A stretch of 64,000 bases of DNA. Source: Thioclava sp. ES.031. GTDB taxonomy: Bacteria > Pseudomonadota > Alphaproteobacteria > Rhodobacterales > Rhodobacteraceae. This document shows positions 48,486-57,620 of the stretch, in pieces; within the stretch, counting starts at the first letter, position 1, and every line of letters begins with the position of its first letter. The stretch is from contig NZ_PDJO01000001.1 in the NCBI RefSeq assembly GCF_002563775.1, positions 3,722,501 to 3,786,500 on the forward strand, given 5' to 3'. The notes below the pieces were generated by a model, which did no database searches, was not told where the DNA came from, and saw only the letters and a list, made by a program, of their open reading frames with translations. The translations under genes were made by a program, and so were the position numbers.

Positions 48486-48552
48486 TTTCGGATTGGCTCA
48501 AATATCCTGGGGGTGAGGCGCAACGCGCCGAGGGGGCGACGCCCCCTGCCCC
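48486..48552 (+). repeat. Gene-end repeat type 1, copy D
   Basis: It follows the dapB stop by 10 nt: TTTCGGATTGG, CTCAAATATCCTGGGGG, then a GGCGC-AAC-GCGCC hairpin (48517-48529) and GGGGGC-GAC-GCCCCC (48532-48546). This is the most complete copy in the window and could act as the dapB transcript end. Confidence 0.6.
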
Positions 48553-48572
48553 GGCATCAAGCGGCGCCGCGA

Positions 48573-48758
48573 TCAGAAATCGATCGCGAGGCCTTTCTTC
48601 TCCCAATCGCCGTAGCGCACGGGCTCGGGTCCGTCGCGACCGCCAAGCTCGGTCGGCAGTTCGGCCGCCTGTGCGTTCTTGCGGCGCTCCTCTGCTTCGG
48701 CGAGCGCGCGGATCGCGGCGGGCGGCAGGTCGCGGGTCTCTTCGGGCTGATCGGACAT
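48573..48758 (-). CDS. DUF1674 / succinate dehydrogenase assembly factor 4 family protein
   Basis: A 61-residue protein ending in the diagnostic DUF1674 block PTELGGRDGPEPVRYGDWEKKG followed by LAIDF. Mitochondrial SDHAF4 binds flavinylated SdhA and helps assemble succinate dehydrogenase; bacterial members are presumed to do likewise, although no sdh gene is nearby. AAGGA seven bases upstream supports ATG 48758; a longer frame begins at 48791. It is divergent from rsmB, 80 nt apart. Confidence 0.88.
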   Translation of the reverse strand: MSDQPEETRDLPPAAIRALAEAEERRKNAQAAELPTELGGRDGPEPVRYGDWEKKGLAIDF

Positions 48759-48838
48759 GGCGCGTCCTTTCTTGTCTGTGGATCGGGGCATGATATAGGC
48801 CCGTGCTTAAGCCGCAACAAGCCAGGAAGCCGCAGCCC

Positions 48839-50110
48839 ATGTCCAGACCCGACCCCGCGCGCCGCGCAGCCCTTGGCCTGATCGTGGGCGTTCTCGAGGA
48901 TCGCGAGAGCCTCGCCGAACAGATCGGCGCGGAGGCGCTCGACGGGCTGGAGCCTGCACAGCGTGCCCGCGCCCAGCGCCTCGCGACGACGACGCTGCGC
49001 CATCTGGGCCGCGCCGACCGGATCATCAAACCGCATCTGCGCCGCCGCACGCCAACGGATGTGATGGCGATCCTGCGGCTGGCCACGGTCGAGCTGCTGG
49101 AGGAAAAGCAAGCCCCGCATGGCGTGGTCGATGCCGCCGTGACGCTGGTGAAATCGGCCGGGCCGAAGCTGCAAAGCTTCTCGGGGCTGGTGAATGCCGT
49201 GCTGCGCAAGGTCTCCGAGGAGGGCGAGAAATGGGCCGCGACGCCCGCGCCGGAAATGCCGGGCTGGCTGCGCGGGCGCGTCATGTCGTCCTTCGGCAAG
49301 AAGGCCGCGCAGGCGATGGAGGTTGCGCATCTGGCGGGTGCGCCGCTCGATCTGAGCGTGAAGGACGATGCCGCGGGCTGGGCCGAGACGCTGGGCGCGA
49401 CGCTTCTTCCGACGGGATCGCTGCGGCTGACCGATCCGGGCAAGGTGTCCGAGCTGGCCGGTTTCGAAGACGGCGCGTGGTGGGTGCAGGATGCCGCCGC
49501 CGCGCTGCCCGCGAAGCTGCTGGCCCCTGAGGCGGGCGCACGGGTGCTCGACCTGTGCGCAGCCCCCGGCGGCAAGACGCTGCAACTCGCCGCGATGGGG
49601 GCCGACGTCACCGCCCTCGATATCTCCGAGGCGCGGCTGGAACGGCTGGCGGAAAACCTCGACCGGACGCAGATGGAGGCCGAGATCGTCGCGGCCGACG
49701 CGCTCGAATGGGAGCCTGACGCCCCATTCGACGCTATCCTGCTCGATGCGCCCTGCTCGGCCACCGGCACGATCCGCCGCCATCCCGACCTGCCCTTCAT
49801 CAAGGACGGCGCCTCGATCAAGCCGCTCTTCGCGCTGCAGGAACAGCTTCTGGACCGCGCGCTGCAATGGCTCAAACCCGGCGGCACGCTGGTCTATGCG
49901 ACCTGCTCGCTTCTGCCCGAAGAGGGCGAGGCGCAGATCAAGGCGGCGCTTGCCCGGCATCCGGACCTCACCGTAATCCGCCCCGACCTGCCCGGCATCG
50001 AGCCCGGCTGGATCACCGAGGAGGGCGGGCTGCGGCTACGGCCCGATTTCTGGCCTGATCTCGGGGGGATGGACGGGTTCTACATGGCGCGACTGCAACG
50101 CTCTGCGTGA
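48839..50110 (+). CDS. rsmB: 16S rRNA (cytosine-C5) methyltransferase, RsmB/Sun family
   Basis: Methylates a 16S rRNA cytosine (C967 in E. coli) using S-adenosylmethionine. A NusB-like N-terminal domain (to about residue 130) precedes the methyltransferase domain with the SAM motif LDLCAAPGGKTLQLAAMGA, motif IV DAPCSATGTIRRHPD and motif VI YATCSLLPEEGE that supplies the catalytic Cys. At 423 residues it fits RsmB better than other NSUN proteins. An in-frame GTG at 48803 adds 12 residues. Confidence 0.92.
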   Translation: MSRPDPARRAALGLIVGVLEDRESLAEQIGAEALDGLEPAQRARAQRLATTTLRHLGRADRIIKPHLRRRTPTDVMAILRLATVELLEEKQAPHGVVDAAVTLVKSAGPKLQSFSGLVNAVLRKVSEEGEKWAATPAPEMPGWLRGRVMSSFGKKAAQAMEVAHLAGAPLDLSVKDDAAGWAETLGATLLPTGSLRLTDPGKVSELAGFEDGAWWVQDAAAALPAKLLAPEAGARVLDLCAAPGGKTLQLAAMGADVTALDISEARLERLAENLDRTQMEAEIVAADALEWEPDAPFDAILLDAPCSATGTIRRHPDLPFIKDGASIKPLFALQEQLLDRALQWLKPGGTLVYATCSLLPEEGEAQIKAALARHPDLTVIRPDLPGIEPGWITEEGGLRLRPDFWPDLGGMDGFYMARLQRSA

Positions 50111-50196
50111 ACCGACCGCCGAGGCGGTGACAGCGCGCCTGCCTCCCAGTAACGTGACCGCATTCCCCGACAGAAGGGCATGCAAGCGGCTACGGA

Positions 50197-51918
50197 ATGG
50201 GCAAGGACAGAACCCGATCATCGGCAAAACTGGGCACGGCGCTGAACCGCCTTGCCGCTGCGCGCGCAGGCCGTGCGCAAACCGCGACCGGCTTCGTCAG
50301 CCAGCCCGAGCCGCGCACGATCGGCTCTTACGCCAAGGGGCGGCAACTCGTTCAGGGCAATTTCCTGTTTGCGGGCTCTCTGATCGAAGGTCCGGGGGTC
50401 AACATCTGGGACCTGCCGATACCCGGCCTGGCTTTCGAGGATGCGCTGCAGGGCTGCGGCTGGCTCGACGATCTCGCGGCGCTGGGCACCCGTGAGGCCC
50501 GCATCCGTGGACAGGAGTGGGTCTTCGGCTGGATCGACCGCTTCGGCGACGGCAGCGGGCCGGGCTGGACGCCCGATCTGACGGGCCGCCGCCTGATCCG
50601 CTGGATCAACCACGCAATCCTGCTGCTGAACGCGCGCGAGCGTGAGGATGCCGACCGCTTCTTCCGTGCGCTCGGCCAACAGACGATCTTCCTGTCGAAA
50701 CGCTGGGCGGGCGCGGCCTGCGGACTGCCTCGCTTCGAAGCGCTGACCGGGCTTGTCTATGCGGGCCTTGCGCTGACCGGAATGGAGCGCCATGCCGACC
50801 CCGCGCTGGAGGCCCTGTCGCGCGATTGTGCGCAGGAGATCGACCCCGAGGGCGGGATCGCGACCCGAAACCCCGAGGAACTTCTGGAAATTCTCACGCT
50901 GCTGAACTGGGCGGCGGAGGCGTTGCAGACGGCAGGGCGCACGCCGCCCGGTCCGATCCTCGATGCGATCGCGCGGATCGCGCCGACCCTGCGCGCGCTG
51001 CGCCATGCCGATGGGGCGCTGGCGCGGTTTCACGGTGGTGGGCGCGGCCCCGAAGGGCGGCTCGACGCGGCGCTCTCGGCGACCGGCATCCGCAGCGTCC
51101 GGCGCGAGCCGATCGCGATGGGCTTCGTGCGGATGCAGGGCGGGCGCGGCTCGCTGATCATCGACGCGGCGCGACCGCCGCAGGGCGAGGCCTCGGCCAA
51201 TGCCCATGCCTCGACGCTGGCCTTCGAGCTGACCTCGGGACGTCGCCCGCTGATCGTCAATTGCGGCTCGGGCGCGCAGTTCGGCTCTGACTGGCACCGC
51301 GCAGGCCGCGCCACCGCCAGCCATTCGACCCTCTCGATCTACGGCTATTCCTCCTCCCGCCTCGGCCCCGAGCGTCTGTTCGGGCGGGCCCCGCGCGCCT
51401 ATCTCGACAAGACGCCGAAAAACGTCTGGTTCAAGCCCGACGATCTGTCCGAGACCGGGATGATCTTCGGCCATGACGGCTATGCCGAGACCCATGGCAT
51501 GTCGCATATCCGCGAGCTGGACCTGTCCGTCGACGGGCGCGAATTGCGCGGGCGCGACACGCTGGGCGCGATGACGCCTCAGGATATCGAGCGCTTCGAC
51601 CAGATCTTCGAGCGTGAAGGCCTGCGCGGCATTCCCTTCGACATCCGCTTCCACCTGCATCCCGATTGCGACGCGGCGCTCGATCTGGGCGGCACCGCCG
51701 TTTCGGTTGCGCTGCGCACCGGGGAAATCTGGATTTTCCGCCATGACGGGGTCGCCGATCTGGCGCTGGAACCCTCGGTTTACCTCGAAAAAGGGCGCAT
51801 TCGCCCGCGTCCTGCGCAACAGATCGTGCTTTCCAGCAAGGTTCTGGACCGGGCTTGCCAGATTGGCTGGACCTTTTCGCAAGCACGCGATAACTCCACG
51901 GCCATCGACGCGCCCTGA
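50197..51918 (+). CDS. Heparinase II/III family protein
   Basis: A 573-residue protein of the heparinase II/III superfamily. The N-terminal helical toroid domain includes GVNIWDLP and GWIDRFGDGSGPGWTPD; the C-terminal beta-sandwich has ANAHASTLAFELTSGRRPLIVNCGSG and RATASHSTLSIYG, which contain the family His residues. No signal peptide is seen, unlike many lyases, so a cytoplasmic or unconventional role is possible and the substrate is unknown. Its place between rsmB and purH appears conserved in Rhodobacteraceae from memory. Confidence 0.85.
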   Translation: MGKDRTRSSAKLGTALNRLAAARAGRAQTATGFVSQPEPRTIGSYAKGRQLVQGNFLFAGSLIEGPGVNIWDLPIPGLAFEDALQGCGWLDDLAALGTREARIRGQEWVFGWIDRFGDGSGPGWTPDLTGRRLIRWINHAILLLNAREREDADRFFRALGQQTIFLSKRWAGAACGLPRFEALTGLVYAGLALTGMERHADPALEALSRDCAQEIDPEGGIATRNPEELLEILTLLNWAAEALQTAGRTPPGPILDAIARIAPTLRALRHADGALARFHGGGRGPEGRLDAALSATGIRSVRREPIAMGFVRMQGGRGSLIIDAARPPQGEASANAHASTLAFELTSGRRPLIVNCGSGAQFGSDWHRAGRATASHSTLSIYGYSSSRLGPERLFGRAPRAYLDKTPKNVWFKPDDLSETGMIFGHDGYAETHGMSHIRELDLSVDGRELRGRDTLGAMTPQDIERFDQIFEREGLRGIPFDIRFHLHPDCDAALDLGGTAVSVALRTGEIWIFRHDGVADLALEPSVYLEKGRIRPRPAQQIVLSSKVLDRACQIGWTFSQARDNSTAIDAP

Positions 51919-51983
51919 CCTTGGGGCAGATCCCCGAGGATGGCCCTGGGCGCCCCTGACCTGAGCCTTGCGAGGAGCTGCCC

Positions 51984-53570
51984 GTGACCCGCCCGATCCC
52001 CCTGACCCGTGCGCTGATTTCCGTTTCCGACAAGACCGGACTGGTCGAATTCGCCCAGGCGCTCGCCGCGCGCGGCGTCGAACTTCTCTCGACCGGCGGC
52101 ACCGCCAAGACCCTGCGCGAAGCCGGCCTCAGCGTGCGCGACGTCGCCGAACTGACGGGTTTCCCGGAGATGATGGACGGCCGCGTGAAGACGCTGCATC
52201 CGAAAGTCCATGGCGGCCTGTTGGCGCTGCGCGACAACGAAGAACATCTCGCCGCGATGGAAGCGCATCAGATCGAGGCGATCGACCTGCTGGTGGTGAA
52301 CCTCTACCCGTTCGAGGAAACCGTGGCGAAAGGCGCCGATTACGACACCTGCATCGAGAATATCGATATCGGTGGCCCGGCGATGATCCGGGCTGCGGCG
52401 AAGAACCACGCCTTCGTCTCGACCGTCGTGGATGTCGAGGACTACGCCGCCGTTCTGGAAGAGCTCGACGCGAATGACGGCGCGACCTCCTACCCGTTCC
52501 GCCAGCGCCTCGCCCAGATCGCCTATGCGCGCACCGCGGCCTATGACGCCGCCGTCTCGACCTGGATGGCCGGCGCCATCGGCGAGCAGACCCCGCGCCG
52601 CCGCGCTTTCGCCGGCACGATCGCGCAGACCCTGCGCTACGGCGAGAACCCGCATCAGCAGGCGGCCTTCTATCTCGACGGCACGAACCGCCCCGGCGTC
52701 GCGACCGCCAAGCAGCTTCAGGGCAAGGAACTGAGCTACAACAACATCAACGACACCGATGCCGCCTATGAGCTGGTCTCGGAGTTCGGCACCGAGAAGC
52801 CCGCCGTCGCGATCATCAAGCACGCCAACCCCTGCGGCGTGGCGACCGGCGAGACCGTGATCGAGGCCTATAAGCGCGCCTTCGACTGCGATCGCACCTC
52901 GGCCTTCGGCGGCATCATCGCGCTGAACCAGACGCTGGATGCGGCGACCGCCGAAGAGATCACCAAGATCTTCTCGGAAGTCATCATCGCGCCCTCGGTG
53001 GACGAAGCCGCCAAGGAAGTCATCGCGAAGAAGAAGAACGTGCGCCTGCTGGAAACCGGCGGCCTGCCCGACATCACCGCACCGATCACGACCTATCGTC
53101 AGGTCGCGGGCGGCTTCCTCGTGCAGGACAAGGACAATGGCGTGATCACTCTGGACAACCTGAAAGTCGTGACCGAGCGCCAGCCCTCCGAGCAGGAGCT
53201 CAAGGACCTTCTGTTCGCGTGGAAAGTCGCGAAACACGTCAAGTCGAACGCGATCATCTACGTCAAGGACGGCGCGACCGTGGGCGTGGGCGCGGGCCAG
53301 ATGAGCCGTGTCGACTCGACCCGGATCGCGGCGCGCAAGGCCGAGGACATGATGGAAGCCTGCGGCATGGCCGAGACGCCCACCAAAGGTTCGGTCGTGG
53401 CCTCCGACGCGTTCTTCCCCTTCGCCGACGGCCTGATCACCGCGGCCGAAGCCGGCGCCACCGCGATCATCCAGCCCGGCGGCTCGATGCGCGATCAGGA
53501 AGTGATCGACGCGGCGAACGAGCGCGGCCTCGCGATGGTCTTCACCGGAATGCGCCATTTCCGCCACTGA
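51984..53570 (+). CDS. purH: Bifunctional AICAR transformylase / IMP cyclohydrolase
   Basis: Catalyses the last two steps of IMP synthesis. The N-terminal MGS-like IMP cyclohydrolase domain (to about residue 200) includes [15 protein letters not shown] and [18 protein letters not shown]; the C-terminal AICAR formyltransferase domain has [11 protein letters not shown] and FGGIIALN. At 528 residues it is typical. The start codon is GTG at 51984, with AGGAG seven bases upstream and no suitable ATG nearby. A hairpin terminator follows. Confidence 0.96.
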   Translation: MTRPIPLTRALISVSDKTGLVEFAQALAARGVELLSTGGTAKTLREAGLSVRDVAELTGFPEMMDGRVKTLHPKVHGGLLALRDNEEHLAAMEAHQIEAIDLLVVNLYPFEETVAKGADYDTCIENIDIGGPAMIRAAAKNHAFVSTVVDVEDYAAVLEELDANDGATSYPFRQRLAQIAYARTAAYDAAVSTWMAGAIGEQTPRRRAFAGTIAQTLRYGENPHQQAAFYLDGTNRPGVATAKQLQGKELSYNNINDTDAAYELVSEFGTEKPAVAIIKHANPCGVATGETVIEAYKRAFDCDRTSAFGGIIALNQTLDAATAEEITKIFSEVIIAPSVDEAAKEVIAKKKNVRLLETGGLPDITAPITTYRQVAGGFLVQDKDNGVITLDNLKVVTERQPSEQELKDLLFAWKVAKHVKSNAIIYVKDGATVGVGAGQMSRVDSTRIAARKAEDMMEACGMAETPTKGSVVASDAFFPFADGLITAAEAGATAIIQPGGSMRDQEVIDAANERGLAMVFTGMRHFRH

Positions 53571-53585
53571 TCTGCCGGTATCTTT

Positions 53586-53616
53586 GCGTAGCCCGGTAGA
53601 TGCCGGGCTGCGCCTT
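53586..53616 (+). terminator. Terminator downstream of purH
   Basis: AGCCCGG (53590-53596) pairs with CCGGGCT (53603-53609), extended by GCG/CGC across one mismatch, followed by CTTCT. It begins 16 nt after the purH stop codon. Confidence 0.6.
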
Positions 53617-53654
53617 CTGGCATGAAGACGTGACGAGAAACAAACGGGGGCCAG

Positions 53655-54134
53655 ATGCGGCTAGCAGCGAAAGTGACAGCGGGCGTCCTGCTCCTCGACC
53701 AAGTGTCGAAATATATCGTCGTGCAAGGGATGCATCTCGATCAGCGCGGCGCGATCGACGTGGTGCCGCCCTATCTCAACTTTCGCATGGCGTGGAATCG
53801 CGGCGTCAATTTCGGCCTGTTCTCCGGCGAAACCGACTGGATGCGCTGGCTGCTGATCATCGTGGCGCTGGTGATTTCGCTCTGGGTCTGGGTCTGGATC
53901 GCGCGTGAGCCGCATTCGGCGCGGGTGAATATCTCGGCCGGGCTGTTGGTCGGCGGCGCGCTTGGCAATGTGGTCGACCGGCTCGTCTATGGCGCGGTGG
54001 CGGACTTTCTGAACATGTCGCTGCCGGGCTGGCAGAACCCCTATTCTTTCAACGTCGCCGATGTGGCGATTTTCCTCGGCGCGGTCGGTCTGGTGCTGTT
54101 CACCGGCAAGGACCATCGCGCCAACGACGGCTAG
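53655..54134 (+). CDS. lspA: Lipoprotein signal peptidase (signal peptidase II)
   Basis: An aspartyl membrane protease that cleaves prolipoprotein signal peptides after lipidation. Its 159 residues contain four hydrophobic helices; the catalytic pair is Asp108 in GNVVDRLVYG and Asp117 in AVADF, and NRGVNFGLFSG is the conserved extracytoplasmic motif. Two lipoprotein substrates of this kind (the transglycosylase at 22456 and the bamF-like gene next door) are in the window. Confidence 0.95.
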   Translation: MRLAAKVTAGVLLLDQVSKYIVVQGMHLDQRGAIDVVPPYLNFRMAWNRGVNFGLFSGETDWMRWLLIIVALVISLWVWVWIAREPHSARVNISAGLLVGGALGNVVDRLVYGAVADFLNMSLPGWQNPYSFNVADVAIFLGAVGLVLFTGKDHRANDG

Positions 54135-54205
54135 CCTGTTTTTCGCAGGTGACGACGCTCCAATGTTGCGTTAAGACGGGGGCGGAACTGGCAAGGGAGT
54201 GGTTC

Positions 54206-54757
54206 ATGCAGGCTCGGATCGGCACGCTCGGACTCGCGTTTACAGCGGTACTGACGCTGGCTGCCTGCGGCAATTCCCGCGACCCCAGCCTGATGAATCT
54301 GCGGTCTTCGCATCAAGGCCCTGATGAATTCGGCGTGATCCCGACGAAGCCGTTGGAGATGCCGGAGAATCTCGCTGCGCTGCCGCCGCCCACGCCGGGC
54401 GGCAAGAACATCACCGATCCCACGCCTGAGGCCGATGCCGTCGCCGCTCTTGGTGGCAATCCGCGCCGCCTCGACGAGACCGGTCAGGTCCCGACCTCGG
54501 ATCGTGCGCTGGTCTCCGCCGCATCGCGTTACGGCAGCCAAGCGGGCATCCGCCAGACCCTCGCCGCCGAGGATTACCAGTGGCGCAAGGATCACGACGG
54601 TCGCCTGCTCGAGCGTCTGTTCCAGGTCTCGGTCTATTACAAAGCCTACAAGCCGATGGAGCTCGACCAGTCGGCAGAGCTTGAGCGTTGGCGCCGCCTC
54701 GGCGTCGTCACCCCCGGCGCCCCGCCCTCGGGTGCAGCGCAACAGGCGGTCAAGTAA
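54206..54757 (+). CDS. DUF3035 lipoprotein, BamF-like
   Basis: A 183-residue predicted outer-membrane lipoprotein: signal peptide with lipobox LAAC (ending in Cys near residue 21), then the DUF3035 region with PDEFGVIPTKPLEMPENLAALPPPTPGG and QTLAAEDYQWRKDHDG. In alphaproteobacteria such proteins have been annotated as BamF, a subunit of the outer-membrane assembly complex; I rely on memory for that link. AAGGGAG six bases before the ATG at 54206 sets the start. Confidence 0.82.
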   Translation: MQARIGTLGLAFTAVLTLAACGNSRDPSLMNLRSSHQGPDEFGVIPTKPLEMPENLAALPPPTPGGKNITDPTPEADAVAALGGNPRRLDETGQVPTSDRALVSAASRYGSQAGIRQTLAAEDYQWRKDHDGRLLERLFQVSVYYKAYKPMELDQSAELERWRRLGVVTPGAPPSGAAQQAVK

Positions 54758-54850
54758 CCCGAAAAATCATCACGAGAACGTCACCGGCATTTGCACGTCG
54801 GGCGAGAGTGCTTATCTTCGCCCAAACTGTGTCTTGTGAGGAGTTGGGCA

Positions 54851-56233
54851 TTGCGTGCATTCCTGTTCGCCCTGCTGACATTGGCAGGTCTGAGCCCGGC
54901 GGTGGCCGGTGACGTCTCTACCTTCGAGTTGGAAAACGGCCTTAAAGGCGTCGTGATCGAGGATCACCGCGCTCCGGTCGTGGTCCATATGGTCTGGTAC
55001 AAAGCCGGATCGGCCGACGAGAAGCGCGGTAAATCCGGCATCGCCCATTACCTCGAACATCTGATGTTCAAGGGCACCGACACGATGGCGCCCGGTGAGC
55101 TGTCGAAGACGGTCGCGGCCAATGGCGGCTCCGACAACGCCTTCACCAGCTACGACTACACCGCCTATTTCCAGCGCATCGCCGCCGACCGGCTGCCGCT
55201 GGTGATGAAGATGGAAGCGGACCGGATGCGCAATCTGCGGATCTCGCCCGACGACGCGAAGACCGAGCTGCAGGTGATCCTCGAAGAACGCGCGCAGCGC
55301 ACCGATTCCAACCCGCGGGCGCTGTTCAACGAACAGGAGCGCGCCGCCCAGTTCCTCAACTCGCCCTACGGCACGCCGGTCATCGGCTGGCGCAAGGAGA
55401 TGGAAGGGCTGACCCGGCAGGACGCGCTCGACTGGTATCACGAATATTACGCCCCCAATAACGCGATCCTCGTGGTAGCGGGCGATGTGAAGCCCGACGA
55501 GGTGAAGGCGCTGGCCGAGAAGTATTACGGCAAGCTGAAACCGACCGAGGACCTCAGCCCCCGCGCCCGCCCGCAGGAGCCGCCGCAGCGCGCCTCCCGG
55601 CACCTGACCTTCGAGGACCCGCAGATCGCCCAGCCCTATCTGGTGCGCAGCTACCTCGCCCCCGAACGCAATCCGGGCGACCAGAAGCGCGCCGCCGCCC
55701 TGACCGTGCTGTCCGAGATTCTCGGCGGCAATCAGGCGACCTCCGTGCTGGGCCGCAAGCTGATCTATGGCGACGGCACCGCGATCTATGCGTCGAGCTA
55801 TTACGACGGCATGTCGATCGACGCGACGACCTTCAACCTCTCGGTGATGCCCGCCAAGGATGTGAGCCTCCCCGAGGCCGAAAAGGCGCTCGACACGGCG
55901 CTGAAGCAATTCCTGAAGGAAGGTATCGACCCCGAGCAATTCGCCCGCATCAAGACGCAGGTGAAGGCCGCCGAAATCTATTCGCGCGACAACACGCAAG
56001 GGCTCGCGCGGCGCTATGGCGAGGCGCTGGCCTCGGGCTTCTCGGTGAAAGATGTCGAGGATTGGCCGGACGTTCTGACCTCGGTGACGGAAGAGGACGT
56101 GATGGCCGCCGCCCGAGACCTGTTCCAGAACAAGGACTCGGTGACGGGCTACGCGAAGCGCCCCGATGACGCCCCCACCGAAGCTGCGGCCCCCGCTGCG
56201 CCGCCCGCGCCTGCGCAGGAGATCACCCAATGA
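54851..56233 (+). CDS. M16 family metallopeptidase, catalytic member
   Basis: A 460-residue periplasmic zinc peptidase. After a signal peptide (AFLFALLTLAGLSPAVAG) comes the inverted zinc motif HYLEH (His66, Glu69, His70), with a third ligand Glu in the TELQVILEERAQR helix. The C-terminal half is the second M16 domain and the tail is Ala/Pro-rich. The start is TTG at 54851, with GAGGAG seven bases upstream; the frame continues to 54791 without support and would bury the signal peptide. It is coupled by a 4-nt overlap to a non-catalytic M16 partner. Confidence 0.92.
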   Translation: MRAFLFALLTLAGLSPAVAGDVSTFELENGLKGVVIEDHRAPVVVHMVWYKAGSADEKRGKSGIAHYLEHLMFKGTDTMAPGELSKTVAANGGSDNAFTSYDYTAYFQRIAADRLPLVMKMEADRMRNLRISPDDAKTELQVILEERAQRTDSNPRALFNEQERAAQFLNSPYGTPVIGWRKEMEGLTRQDALDWYHEYYAPNNAILVVAGDVKPDEVKALAEKYYGKLKPTEDLSPRARPQEPPQRASRHLTFEDPQIAQPYLVRSYLAPERNPGDQKRAAALTVLSEILGGNQATSVLGRKLIYGDGTAIYASSYYDGMSIDATTFNLSVMPAKDVSLPEAEKALDTALKQFLKEGIDPEQFARIKTQVKAAEIYSRDNTQGLARRYGEALASGFSVKDVEDWPDVLTSVTEEDVMAAARDLFQNKDSVTGYAKRPDDAPTEAAAPAAPPAPAQEITQ

Positions 56234-57555
56234 TCCACACCCGTTTCCCGATCACAGCGCGTCTCGTGATGGCGTCGCTCTTCGCCTTCGTGCTGGCGCT
56301 GCCCGCCCGTGCGATCGACATTCAGCAGGTCACCTCGCCCGGCGGCATCAAGGCGTGGCTGGTGGAGAATCACGACATTCCCTTCACCGCGCTCGACATC
56401 GCCTTCCGCGGCGGCGCGAGCCTTGATGCAAAGGGCAAGCGCGGCGCGATCAACCTGATGACCGCCACGCTCGAAGAGGGCGCGGGCGAGAAGAACTCGC
56501 AGCAATTCGCCGAGGCCGAGGAAGCGCTGGCCGCGCAATTCGGCTTCGACGTGGGCGACGACTCGCTCGATATCTCGGCCCGGATGCTGACCGAGAACCG
56601 CGACAAATCCGTCGATCTGCTGCGCGAGGCGCTGGTCAATCCGCGCTTCGATCAAAGCGCGATCGAACGCGTTCGCCAGCAGGTGCTGGCCGTGATCGCA
56701 TCTGACAAGCAAAACCCCAACGACATCGCGGCCGAGAAATTCCGCGAGATCACCTATGGCGATCATCCCTATGGCAGCTCGCTCAACGGCACGGTCGAGA
56801 GCGTGAAGGGCCTCACGCGCGAGGATCTGTTCGAAGCCAAGGACCGCGTGATGAGCCGCGATCACATGGTGGTCTCCGCCGTGGGCGACATCACCCCGGA
56901 AGAGCTCGGGCCGATGCTCGACAAGCTGCTGGGCGATCTGCCCGCCAAGGGCGCCGACATGCCGCCCCCCGCCGACCCCACCTTCAAGGGCGGCGTGACC
57001 ACGGTCGATTTCGACAGCCCGCAATCGGTGGTGATGTTCGGCCAGAAGGGGATCGGCCTGAAAGACCCCGATTTCTTCGCGGCCTATGTGCTCAACCAGA
57101 TCGTCGGCGCGGGCGGGTTCTCGTCCCGCCTGATGGACGAGGTGCGCGAGAAGCGCGGCCTGACCTATGGCATCGCCTCCTATATCGTCGACAAGGATCT
57201 GGCGAAGACGTGGCAGGGCAGCTTCGCCTCCGCCAATGAGAAGGTCGCCGAGGCGATCTCGGTCGTCAAAGAGCAGTGGCAGAAGGCGGCGACCGGCAAG
57301 GTCACCGACAAGGAGCTGGAGGACGCCAAGACCTACCTCACCGGCGCCTATCCGCTGCGTTTCGACGGCAATGGCACGATCGCGGGCATCCTGACGGGGA
57401 TGCAGCTCAACGACATGGCGCCGAGCTATATCGACACCCGCAACGACAAGGTGAACGCGGTCACGAAGGACGATGTCCAGCGCGTGGCCAAGCGTATCCT
57501 GAACCCCGACAACCTGACCTTCGTCGTGGTCGGACGCCCGCAGGGCCTGAACTGA
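56230..57555 (+). CDS. M16 family peptidase-like protein, non-catalytic partner
   Basis: A 441-residue exported M16-fold protein with a signal peptide (ARLVMASLFAFVLALPARA). Where the catalytic partner has the zinc motif, this protein reads GAINLMTATLEEG, so it cannot bind zinc. It keeps the second-domain substrate features KRGLTYGIASY and a glycine-rich strand. Such active/inactive pairs form heterodimeric M16B proteases, like mitochondrial processing peptidase. Its ATG overlaps the stop of the catalytic gene (ATGA). Confidence 0.9.
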   Translation: MIHTRFPITARLVMASLFAFVLALPARAIDIQQVTSPGGIKAWLVENHDIPFTALDIAFRGGASLDAKGKRGAINLMTATLEEGAGEKNSQQFAEAEEALAAQFGFDVGDDSLDISARMLTENRDKSVDLLREALVNPRFDQSAIERVRQQVLAVIASDKQNPNDIAAEKFREITYGDHPYGSSLNGTVESVKGLTREDLFEAKDRVMSRDHMVVSAVGDITPEELGPMLDKLLGDLPAKGADMPPPADPTFKGGVTTVDFDSPQSVVMFGQKGIGLKDPDFFAAYVLNQIVGAGGFSSRLMDEVREKRGLTYGIASYIVDKDLAKTWQGSFASANEKVAEAISVVKEQWQKAATGKVTDKELEDAKTYLTGAYPLRFDGNGTIAGILTGMQLNDMAPSYIDTRNDKVNAVTKDDVQRVAKRILNPDNLTFVVVGRPQGLN

Positions 57556-57620
57556 TTTCGCTGGGGATAGCTGGCGCGAATCTCTTTAGATGAGCGCCGC
57601 GCCATGCTATCCCTAGTGGA

